A stretch of 8,297 nucleotides of DNA. It comes from CAYHOI01 sp964358175. GTDB taxonomy: Bacteria; Margulisbacteria; Riflemargulisbacteria; GWF2-35-9. Every line of letters starts with the position of its first letter. The first letter of the stretch is position 1. Positions 1 to 6,443 of this stretch are shown piece by piece. A model generated the notes under the pieces. That model was not told the DNA's origin. It did no database searches and saw only the letters and a list, made by a program, of their open reading frames with translations. A program made the position numbers and the translations under genes. The DNA lies in the NCBI GenBank assembly GCA_964358175.1, contig CAYHOI010000085.1, positions 1 through 8,297 on the forward strand, given 5' to 3'.

Positions 1-1717
1 CGAACGAGAGTTATATATCCGCTACCTGTTCAGCATGTTAACCGATGCTGACTGGCTGGATACGGAAGCGTTTATGGATCGAGAAAAGGCCAACGCCAGA
101 AAAAACCTCAGCCTTGATATTCAGAGAATGACCGACCAGCTTAATCGTTCACTGCAAAGCAAGTCAACAGAGGGCGAGATAAACCAGCTAAGAAATCAGT
201 CTCGGGAAGAGGTTCTAAAGAAAACATGCTGTCAAGGTGGCTTTTTTTCGCTCAATCTTCCAACGGGACTTGGGAAAACGCTCACGTCGGTTTCATGGGC
301 TTTAGAACATGCAAGACATAACGATCTCAAACGGATTATTATTGTTCTGCCGTTTATCAATATCATCGATCAAACCGCACAGATTTTGAAAGAAATTTTT
401 GGCGAAGATACTGTGCTGGAACATCACTCCAGCTTGATTGAAGACGATTCCGGCAATGACGAATGGGACTACGACTACAAGAAACTGGCTTGTGAAAACT
501 GGGAACATCCGCTGATTGTCACGACTTCAGTACAGTTCTTTGAGTCGTTATTCAGCCGAAAACCTTCTAAAGCACGCAAAATCCACAATATCGCTGATTC
601 TGTCGTCATCTTCGATGAAATCCAGACGCTGAATAAGGAACTGGTCTTGCCAACTCTGGAAATGTTGAAGAATGTGCAACGCCTGCTACACACATCATTC
701 TTGTTCTGTACCGCTACCATGCCCGCTTTTGAAAGGCGGGAAAATTTTGAATACGGGATAGAGAAAATTACGACCTTGGTTGATAATCCCAAAGCCCTGT
801 TTGAGCGTGACTGTATAAAACGGGTAGCTTATCAAATCATTGACGATTTTAACGAAATCACCTTAGAGAAACTGGTGGCTATGGTTCAACTCGCACACGA
901 GGCAACCCTAGTTATCTTTAACACCAAGAAAGATGCCCGATTATTTTATGAAAAAGTTTCAAACGATGAAGCGTGCTGGGATAAGATTTATCACCTCTCC
1001 ACCTTTATGTGTCCGGCACACCGAAAGCAAGTAATCGAGGCTATCAGGCAAGACTTGAAAGAGAAAAAGAAGATTTTAGTATCTTCAACTCAGCTGATCG
1101 AGGCCGGGGTGGATTTTGATTTCCCCGTTGTTTTCAGAACGCTCGCTCCATTAGAGTCTATTATTCAGGCGGCTGGCCGGTGTAACCGTGAAGGGACAAT
1201 GGCTGAAAAAGGCAACGTTTTTCTTTTCCAGCTTGCTGACAGCAGAATGCCCGATAAAACCTATGAAGCCTGCGCCGGACACGCAAGGATGTTAATTCAG
1301 GATAACCCCGATCAGCTGTATCATTACGAATTCTTCGAAGAATATTATAGGCAAATAATTGGTTTGTTTGTTGATCTAGATAAGAATCAAATTAATGCGG
1401 CTCGATCAAAATTTAAGTTTGAAACGGTCAGTAATAGTTATCATTTGATTGACCAGCAGACCGAAGCTGTTTTTATTAAAGATTTCGATGAAAAGAGCAA
1501 GTCCCTCTACGAGGCCATTAGATTTAAAGAGTTTTTATCTTCGCGGGATTACCGAAATATTCAGCCTTACTGTGTCCAATTATACGCGAATGCATTGGGC
1601 AGGCTAAGTTCCTTTCATGCCATCACGAAACCCGGTGTTAAAATCTGGACAGGTGAGTATAATGCGAATACCGGCCTGCAAACCGAGATATCAGATGAAC
1701 CCATTTGGATTGTGTAA
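1..1717 (+). CDS. cas3: CRISPR-associated helicase/nuclease Cas3, subtype I-C, 5' end outside window
   Basis: Cas3 is the nuclease-helicase recruited by the target-bound I-C surveillance complex to unwind and degrade DNA. The frame is open from base 2, so the ATG at 35 is internal rather than the true start. The first visible residues (ELYIRYLFSMLTDADWLDTE) match the last conserved HD-nuclease segment, so most of the HD domain lies upstream. Helicase motifs, numbered from the Met at 35, are all present: Walker A LPTGLGKT (75-82), Walker B DEIQ (194-197), motif III TATMP (226-230), motif V SSTQLIEAGVD (350-360) and motif VI QAAGRCNREG (378-387). The helicase half looks intact and about 570 residues are visible. 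The gene ends 15 bases before cas5c, consistent with the usual cas3-first I-C operon. The missing upstream part should hold the HD metal ligands and the operon promoter. Identity is very secure; HD-domain integrity cannot be judged. Confidence 0.97.
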   Translation, partial: ERELYIRYLFSMLTDADWLDTEAFMDREKANARKNLSLDIQRMTDQLNRSLQSKSTEGEINQLRNQSREEVLKKTCCQGGFFSLNLPTGLGKTLTSVSWALEHARHNDLKRIIIVLPFINIIDQTAQILKEIFGEDTVLEHHSSLIEDDSGNDEWDYDYKKLACENWEHPLIVTTSVQFFESLFSRKPSKARKIHNIADSVVIFDEIQTLNKELVLPTLEMLKNVQRLLHTSFLFCTATMPAFERRENFEYGIEKITTLVDNPKALFERDCIKRVAYQIIDDFNEITLEKLVAMVQLAHEATLVIFNTKKDARLFYEKVSNDEACWDKIYHLSTFMCPAHRKQVIEAIRQDLKEKKKILVSSTQLIEAGVDFDFPVVFRTLAPLESIIQAAGRCNREGTMAEKGNVFLFQLADSRMPDKTYEACAGHARMLIQDNPDQLYHYEFFEEYYRQIIGLFVDLDKNQINAARSKFKFETVSNSYHLIDQQTEAVFIKDFDEKSKSLYEAIRFKEFLSSRDYRNIQPYCVQLYANALGRLSSFHAITKPGVKIWTGEYNANTGLQTEISDEPIWIV

Positions 1718-1732
1718 AACAAGGAGGCTATT

Positions 1733-2467
1733 ATGCTGGATAAACAGGTCGTACGAGTAAAGGTAACAGGAGATTTCGCTTGCTTTACTAGACCGGACTT
1801 GAAGGTGGAGCGAATGACGTATCCCTGCATGACACCCTCTGCGGCAAGGGGAATTCTGGATTCTATTCTTTGGAAACCGGAGTTTAAATGGTATGTACGC
1901 CGTATTATTGTTTTAAATCCCGTAAAGTTTTTTTCCATAAAACGCAATGAAATCAATTCAAAACAGAATAAAACCCCAATCATTATTGAACAAAAGCGGG
2001 CACAACGAAACAGTATTGTCTTAAAAGATGTCACCTATATTATAGAAGCATCAATTTTCCTAGATAACACGGAAAGTAGCGACATAAAATCTTACGTCCC
2101 TGCTTTCAACAAATATACAGGGATGTTTGAGCGCAGGGTCAAAAAAGGGCAATGCTGGCGACGCCCCTTCCTAGGGACTCGTGAGTTTGTGGCTGAGTTC
2201 ATGCCCTTTGACGACACGGAACAGCCGATTAAAGAGATCATTCCGATAGGTAGTATGCTGTTCGATATTTTCTATGACCAAGACGGGAAGCCCGAACCGT
2301 TGTTTTTTTACGATGTAGCGGTAAAAGATGGGGTGTTGAATTGTGAAGTGCCTGAAAACGACAAAATGATGACCTCAACACACCTGCGACAAAAGATTGA
2401 TGGAGAAACATCCACGGTGATCTACGCGTTTAATCAAAACGAGTTGGCTGAGGAGGAGAATATATGA
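1733..2467 (+). CDS. cas5c: Cas5c (Cas5d), crRNA-processing subunit of type I-C Cascade
   Basis: In subtype I-C, which lacks Cas6, Cas5c both cuts the repeat RNA and stays on the 5' handle of the crRNA. The 244-residue length suits the family. Hallmarks are GDFACFTRPDLKVERMTYPCMTPSAARGIL folded across residues 13-42 (only partly shown: GDFACFTRPD at 13-22), ILWKPEF (45-51), RNEI (71-74), and FERRVKKGQC (132-141) followed by the glycine-containing RRPFLGTREF (143-152). The start is set by AAGGAGG at 1721-1727, five bases before the ATG. Compared with the Bacillus halodurans enzyme, whose reported catalytic residues are Y46, K116 and H117, my by-eye alignment puts L46, K127 and Y128 here. The lysine is kept and the other two differ. 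The stop codon overlaps the KilA-N start as ATGA, and AGGAGGAG at 2451-2458 within the gene end serves that downstream start. Identity is very secure; the active-site alignment is tentative. Confidence 0.96.
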   Translation: MLDKQVVRVKVTGDFACFTRPDLKVERMTYPCMTPSAARGILDSILWKPEFKWYVRRIIVLNPVKFFSIKRNEINSKQNKTPIIIEQKRAQRNSIVLKDVTYIIEASIFLDNTESSDIKSYVPAFNKYTGMFERRVKKGQCWRRPFLGTREFVAEFMPFDDTEQPIKEIIPIGSMLFDIFYDQDGKPEPLFFYDVAVKDGVLNCEVPENDKMMTSTHLRQKIDGETSTVIYAFNQNELAEEENI

Positions 2468-3288
2468 CAAAAATCAGGGTATTAGGAGCTGAAATAACCT
2501 ATTTTCAGCAAGATGAAGCGGATTATATATCATTAACAGACATGGTTAGAAATCTTGAAAATGGGCTGGCACTTATTGAAAAATGGTTACGGAATAAAAA
2601 CACTATTGAGTTTATTGGTATATGGGAAGAGATGTATAACCCTGGATTTAATTCCCCCGAATTCGAGGGAATTAAAAATCAAGCCGGCTTGAATCGCTTT
2701 ATTTTATCAGTAAAGCAATGGGTTCAAAAAACAAATTCTATAGGGATCATAGCAAAAGCAGGAAAATACGGTGGCACTTACGCTCATAAAGATATTGCTT
2801 TTGAATTTGCTTCATGGATTTCTCCACAGTTTAAATTGTATTTAATTAAGGAATTCCAGCGGTTGAAAGATGAAGAAAAAAAACAACTTGGCTGGGATAT
2901 AAAACGAAATCTCACGAAAATTAATTATCGCATTCATACGGATGCCATTAGAGAACATCTGCTTCCGCCGGAGTTGACGAAAGAGAAAATGAATCTGGTG
3001 TATGCCTCAGAAGCGGATGTGTTGAATATGGCATTATTTGGTATGACTGCGAAGGATTGGCGCAATAATAATCCTGATAAAAAAGGAAATATCCGTGATG
3101 AAGCTAATATAGCTCAGTTGATTTGTTTATCCAATCTGGAGAATTTAAACGCTCTTTTTATTAGTGAAACGATGACTCAGTCTGAACGTTTGAGCAAATT
3201 AAATAAAATTGCCATTGGTCAGATGAAACTTCTATCAGAAGATAGGGCTGTTGCAACGCTGGAAGCTCGACACGAGGTATCCCTATGA
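2464..3288 (+). CDS. KilA-N domain DNA-binding protein embedded in the cas operon
   Basis: A 274-residue protein of the KilA-N (APSES-like) family, widespread in phages and bacterial accessory regions. It is a predicted DNA binder without a known role in CRISPR immunity. The N-terminal half carries the domain signatures YISLTDM (21-27), IEKWLRNKNTIEFIGIWE (38-55) and GKYGGTYAHKDIAFEFASWI (100-119), followed by FKLYLIKEFQRL (123-134). The C-terminal half (about 145-260) contains VYASEADVLNMALFGMTAKDWR (179-200, in part) and NIRDEANIAQLICLSNLENLNA (209-230, in part), which I recall recurring in standalone proteins of this type. I see no nuclease or transposase motif. The gene replaces the normal cas5c-cas8c junction and is joined to both by 4-base ATGA overlaps, so it should be made only from the cas transcript. 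It is A+T rich (about 30-33% G+C in four sampled lines), but nearby parts of cas8c and cas3 are too. Function here is unknown: autoregulator, operon regulator or selfish cargo. Confidence 0.9.
   Translation: MTKIRVLGAEITYFQQDEADYISLTDMVRNLENGLALIEKWLRNKNTIEFIGIWEEMYNPGFNSPEFEGIKNQAGLNRFILSVKQWVQKTNSIGIIAKAGKYGGTYAHKDIAFEFASWISPQFKLYLIKEFQRLKDEEKKQLGWDIKRNLTKINYRIHTDAIREHLLPPELTKEKMNLVYASEADVLNMALFGMTAKDWRNNNPDKKGNIRDEANIAQLICLSNLENLNALFISETMTQSERLSKLNKIAIGQMKLLSEDRAVATLEARHEVSL
2647..2676. repeat. 30-base near-perfect palindrome inside the KilA-N gene
   Basis: The left arm TTTAATTCCC (2647-2656) is the exact reverse complement of the right arm GGGAATTAAA (2667-2676). Between them is C, the 8-base palindrome CGAATTCG (2658-2665), and A. 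That gives 14 of 15 complementary pairs, the only mismatch being C2657/A2666. It spans codons 62-71 (F-N-S-P-E-F-E-G-I-K), and its axis falls between the third-position and first-position bases of adjacent codons so that codons pair as F/K, N/I, S/G, P/E and E/F. The match is far beyond chance for this window size, though amino-acid constraint in a conserved segment may contribute. It could be an operator for the encoded DNA-binding protein or an mRNA hairpin; neither is shown. Confidence 0.9.
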
Positions 3289-5102
3289 TTAGAGAACTCA
3301 GCGAATTAGGAATGATGTTAAGAACAGATAATGCCAGCGATAAAAGGGTTCACAATGCCCTCAAAGAAGAGCCGATTGCGATTGATCTTGTGATTCGGGA
3401 GGATGGGAGCTTTGTGGATTTTGTTTCGTTTGATAAAAGAATGACGACTACTGAAGCATTAACTTCCAAAAAGGGGAAAGCCCGATTATTGGTCGATAAA
3501 ACCGAAGAAGTTTTAGGGTACTGTGATGCCGAGATTTCCAAAGGAAAAGTTAAGTTAAAAAGGGAACTAACTGAAAAAGAAATTGAAGATATAAAAAAAG
3601 GCATAGCCAAAAAACATGGTTTATTTTGGGATAAAATTCAGGAATATAAAGATCTTCCCGAGCTACAACCTGTTCTATGTTTTTATGAAAGCAACAAGAT
3701 TAATGGCGTAGATTGTGCGTTATCAGCTTTTGGAGGAAAAATACCAGAAAAAGAACGAGGTAATAATATCGCTTTTCGCGTAATGGATAAGCGTATTCAC
3801 GAACGACCTGCTGTTATTGAGTCGATTATTGCAAGGTATACAGCGGAGCAAACCGAGAAACTAACTACTTCTTCAAAAAAGTGTTCAATTTGTGGTAAAA
3901 ATGACTACCCTGTTGAGGATCTTCCTCATGGGATGATAAAGCGTGTCCCTGATGGACAATCCATCGGATGTGCGCTGATTTCATTTAACTTCAATGCGGT
4001 TGAGTCCTACGATTTACCCGGCAATATGAATTCAAGTATATGTACGAATTGTGCAAGAACTTACGTTGAAGGCCTTAACTGGCTTATGACCAACGGAATA
4101 ACGGCTACCGGGACAGATGCCAAAGGAAAACAGCAGGAAGTTTTTAGATACACTAACCGCAGAAACTTTGGCTCAGATACAGCGATGGTCTACTGGACTC
4201 GCCATAATACCCACCTAGAAGAAATCGATATTCTGGAACAACCGACCGAAGGAAGTGTCGCTAAACTTATTGAGTCGGTGATCAGCGCGGATAAGCGTCC
4301 CGCTAATAGCTTAAAACAGGATACTTTCTACGCCTGCACCTTGTCTGGGGCTGCCGCCCGAATTGCCGTTCGGGACTGGATTGAGACCAGTTTGGAGGAA
4401 TTCCGTCAGAATATTAAAGCATGGTTTGACGATATTTTGATTCTGCAATATGACAAGGATCAGAAAAAGCTTGTTAATCATTTTGGTCAGCTCTATAAGT
4501 TGGCGACAAGTTGCCAGAATAGAAAAGAGTCTAATCATTACACCTTATCGAGGACAGCCAGTTCTCTCTGGAACGTGGCACTTAAACGTAGTATTCCGCC
4601 ACTCTGGATCTTGGCAAATGTATTGAAGCGGGCAAAACTGGAGGGTGTAAATTCAGATAGAGCGGCCTTAATCAGGCTGGTTTTAAATCGTAATCATAAA
4701 GGAGGGCAGAAAATTATGGAAAAATTAGATGGAAGCAACAAAGGAACCGCCTATATCAGTGGTCGGATATTCGCGGTGCTGGAGAGTATACAATATGCGG
4801 CCTTGGGAAAAACAAACGCAGGCATCAGGGATCGATTCTTTAGTAGTGCGTCTACCACACCATCAACAGCGTTTGGCCGATTGATGAAGATGAGTCAGCA
4901 TCATTTATCAAAATTGAAAGGAGAAAAGCCTGGCTTGGCTATTTTCTTGGATAAAGAACTGGGAGAATTATGTAGCAAGATTGTTGCATTTCCAGTCATT
5001 TTCAGTTTAGAAGAACAAGGGCAGTTTGCTATTGGGTATTATCACCAGCGGCAAGAACGATTTAATAAATCGGAATTAAAAGAAATTCAAGAGGAGGCAT
5101 AA
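3285..5102 (+). CDS. cas8c: Cas8c (Csd1), large subunit of type I-C Cascade
   Basis: Cas8c is the large subunit of the I-C surveillance complex; it reads the PAM and helps open target DNA. At 605 residues the length is normal for the family. The start MIRELSELGMMLR is typical, and the N-terminal DFVSFDKR region (45-52) follows. Two CxxC pairs, CSIC (200-203) and CTNC (253-256), flank CALISFNFNAVESYDLPGN (229-247), a characteristic Csd1 zinc-binding segment. The start codon overlaps the KilA-N stop as ATGA, with GAGG at 3274-3277 seven bases upstream. The C-terminal 128 residues are also a separate translation product, Cas11c (see 4716-5102). The stop lies two bases before the cas7c start. Base composition is uneven, A+T rich in the first third and G+C rich around 4320-4380, which may reflect mosaic ancestry or simply local variation. 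No frameshift or missing segment is seen. Confidence 0.96.
   Translation: MIRELSELGMMLRTDNASDKRVHNALKEEPIAIDLVIREDGSFVDFVSFDKRMTTTEALTSKKGKARLLVDKTEEVLGYCDAEISKGKVKLKRELTEKEIEDIKKGIAKKHGLFWDKIQEYKDLPELQPVLCFYESNKINGVDCALSAFGGKIPEKERGNNIAFRVMDKRIHERPAVIESIIARYTAEQTEKLTTSSKKCSICGKNDYPVEDLPHGMIKRVPDGQSIGCALISFNFNAVESYDLPGNMNSSICTNCARTYVEGLNWLMTNGITATGTDAKGKQQEVFRYTNRRNFGSDTAMVYWTRHNTHLEEIDILEQPTEGSVAKLIESVISADKRPANSLKQDTFYACTLSGAAARIAVRDWIETSLEEFRQNIKAWFDDILILQYDKDQKKLVNHFGQLYKLATSCQNRKESNHYTLSRTASSLWNVALKRSIPPLWILANVLKRAKLEGVNSDRAALIRLVLNRNHKGGQKIMEKLDGSNKGTAYISGRIFAVLESIQYAALGKTNAGIRDRFFSSASTTPSTAFGRLMKMSQHHLSKLKGEKPGLAIFLDKELGELCSKIVAFPVIFSLEEQGQFAIGYYHQRQERFNKSELKEIQEEA
4698..4706 (+). promoter_or_regulatory. 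Internal ribosome binding site for Cas11c within cas8c
   Basis: AAAGGAGGG lies nine bases upstream of the in-frame ATG at 4716, inside the cas8c reading frame. It is at least as strong as the site in front of any other gene in the window. Its position, about 128 codons before the cas8c stop, is where I-C systems are known to start Cas11c separately. Confidence 0.85.
4716..5102 (+). CDS. cas11c: Cas11c small subunit, translated from an internal start in cas8c
   Basis: Cas11 is the small subunit that lines the belly of type I effector complexes and contacts the displaced DNA strand. Several type I systems, including I-C, lack a separate cas11 gene and make the protein from an internal start near the 3' end of cas8; this is established for the family. 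Here Met478 of Cas8c begins a 128-residue product, MEKLDGSNKGTAYISGRIFA at its start and ending KEIQEEA. The ATG is in frame with cas8c (offset 1431 bases, divisible by three) and follows AAAGGAGGG at a spacing of nine bases. The predicted protein is rich in helix-forming residues, as expected for Cas11, and its size fits known Cas11c. Because it shares its stop with cas8c, it would be absent from ordinary one-ORF-per-region annotations. The sequence signal is strong; actual translation is inferred. Confidence 0.85.
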   Translation: MEKLDGSNKGTAYISGRIFAVLESIQYAALGKTNAGIRDRFFSSASTTPSTAFGRLMKMSQHHLSKLKGEKPGLAIFLDKELGELCSKIVAFPVIFSLEEQGQFAIGYYHQRQERFNKSELKEIQEEA

Positions 5103-5104
5103 AA

Positions 5105-5944
5105 ATGAGTGAAGCAATAAAAAATCGATATGACTTTGTATTTTTGTTTGACGTGAAAGATGGTAATCCGAACGGCGACCCGGATCAAGCTAACTTACCT
5201 CGTGTGGATGCCGAGAATCAGGAAGGCCTTATAACAGATGTTTGTATGAAACGAAAGGTTAGGAATTATATACAACTAAAATATGAGAACAAAGCACCTT
5301 ATGATGTGTTTATTCGGCAGGGGAATATTTTAGCTAAAATTATCGATGAAGAACTGGGGAAGGAAATAAAGGACAGACAGGCAAGTCTAAAGAAGAAGTA
5401 TTATGATGTGAGAGCATTTGGTGCGGTTCTATCTGTTGGCGATAAGGGTGCTGGTACTGTTCGTGGCCCTGTGCAATTTACTTTTTCTCGTTCTGAGGAC
5501 AGAGTATATCAAGCAGAACATTCTATAACTAGATGTGCAGTAGCCACCGAAAAAGAAGCAAAAGCCCAAGAGAACAGAGAACATGCCTCAACATTCGGCC
5601 GCAAAGCAACGGTTCCCTACGCACTCTATCGAATGCACGGTTTTATATCCGCTGTGGATGCCGAAAAAACCGGTTTTTCACAAGCTGATCTGAGTCTGTT
5701 ATGGGAATCACTTTTGAATGCCTTTGAACATGATAGAGCGGCCGCGCGCGGTGAAATGAATCCCCGAAAATTGATTGTTTTCAAACATGACAGCCATTTA
5801 GGGAATGCAAGGTCTGGCGAATTGTTTGACAGAGTTGTAGTCGAGAGCAAATCAGATTTGCCCCGCTCAATCAAAGATTACACGATTACAGTTCCCAATC
5901 AAACCGATTTGCCAAAGGGTGTTGTTATTGAAGAAAAACTGTAA
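5105..5944 (+). CDS. cas7c: Cas7c (Csd2), backbone subunit of type I-C Cascade
   Basis: Cas7c polymerises along the crRNA spacer to form the backbone of the surveillance complex. The 279-residue protein has the full family signature: FDVKDGNPNGDPDQANLPRV (15-34), GLITDVCMKRKVRNYIQ (40-56), AFGAVLSVGDKGAGTVRGPV (104-123), SITRCAV (140-146), FGRKATVPYALYRMHGFISA (164-183) and RAAARGEMNPRKLIVFKHDS (211-230). The start is set by GGAGG at 5093-5097, within the end of cas8c and seven bases before the ATG. It follows cas8c by two bases, so the two are probably translationally coupled. In canonical I-C operons cas4 would come next; here the PIN/antitoxin pair intervenes, beginning 15 bases after the stop. 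I see no truncation or missing conserved segment. Confidence 0.97.
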   Translation: MSEAIKNRYDFVFLFDVKDGNPNGDPDQANLPRVDAENQEGLITDVCMKRKVRNYIQLKYENKAPYDVFIRQGNILAKIIDEELGKEIKDRQASLKKKYYDVRAFGAVLSVGDKGAGTVRGPVQFTFSRSEDRVYQAEHSITRCAVATEKEAKAQENREHASTFGRKATVPYALYRMHGFISAVDAEKTGFSQADLSLLWESLLNAFEHDRAAARGEMNPRKLIVFKHDSHLGNARSGELFDRVVVESKSDLPRSIKDYTITVPNQTDLPKGVVIEEKL

Positions 5945-5959
5945 AAAGGAGCGATAACC

Positions 5960-6442
5960 ATGATGGCTATCCAAAAATCGGTCTATTTAGATACAACGAT
6001 CCCAAGCTACTACGTGGATGAACGTGAATCGCTTTCTTTTCAAGCTCAGCTCACTCGGCGATGGTGGAAGGAAAACACTGGGCAATATATACTTTTTGCT
6101 TCGAACTTGACGTTACAAGAGCTTGAAAATGGATCGTTCCCAAATCGTGAGCGTGCAATTAGCCTGATTGACTCTGTTGAATTATTGAGGCCGACCCAAG
6201 AAGTTGTTGATATCGCTCAAATTTATATCAACAACAAATTAATGCCACATGTTCTTGAAGGTGATGCTATGCATTTAGCTTACGCATCGTTCTACGGACT
6301 TGATTTTTTGTTGACTTGGAACTGCAACCACTTGGCAAATGCAAATAAAAGGCAACATATTGCGATACTGAACACCAAGCTGGGGATCGGCATTCCAGCT
6401 ATTGTAACACCCATGGAATTATTCAGAGAGGAAGGGATGTAA
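5960..6442 (+). CDS. PIN-domain ribonuclease, VapC-like toxin candidate
   Basis: A 160-residue PIN-domain protein, the fold of VapC toxins, which are usually metal-dependent ribonucleases. Candidate acidic residues are D11 in VYLDTTIPSY (8-17), E54 and/or E56 in LQELENG (52-58) and D102 in LEGDAMHLAYA (99-109). LLTWNCNHLANA (117-128) matches the LTWN-H-AN segment of a VapC subfamily, with N121 where many PIN proteins have a fourth acidic residue. The start at 5960 is favoured because AAGGAG at 5946-5951 is eight bases upstream; a second ATG follows immediately at 5963. It sits between the interference genes and cas4, not a standard I-C position, and is followed one base later by a small gene likely to be its antitoxin. 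The toxin-first order is the reverse of classical vapBC. PIN fold is confident; toxicity and any immune role are inferred. Confidence 0.88.
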   Translation: MMAIQKSVYLDTTIPSYYVDERESLSFQAQLTRRWWKENTGQYILFASNLTLQELENGSFPNRERAISLIDSVELLRPTQEVVDIAQIYINNKLMPHVLEGDAMHLAYASFYGLDFLLTWNCNHLANANKRQHIAILNTKLGIGIPAIVTPMELFREEGM

Positions 6443-6443
6443 T

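Noticed and set aside
722..740. Hairpin CCCGCTTT / GAAAGGCGGG-type stem with three-base loop, followed by AAAATTTT, resembling a terminator.
   Set aside because: It lies inside the conserved helicase motif III region of cas3, is not followed by a clean T run, and would cut the operon. Coding constraint explains it better.
1330..1343. Perfect 14-base palindrome ATTCTTCGAAGAAT in cas3.
   Set aside because: About half of one such palindrome is expected by chance in 8.3 kb, and it has no supporting context.
2464..3850. Low G+C of the KilA-N gene as proof of recent transfer.
   Set aside because: Equally A+T-rich stretches occur in the first third of cas8c and in cas3 around 1320-1500, so composition does not single out this gene.
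4357..4374. Stem CCCGAA / TTCGGG with six-base loop in cas8c.
   Set aside because: A six-base-pair stem is expected repeatedly by chance; no T tract follows.
5664..5677. Palindrome AAAAACCGGTTTTT in cas7c.
   Set aside because: Chance-level length and within a conserved coding segment (EKTGFS).
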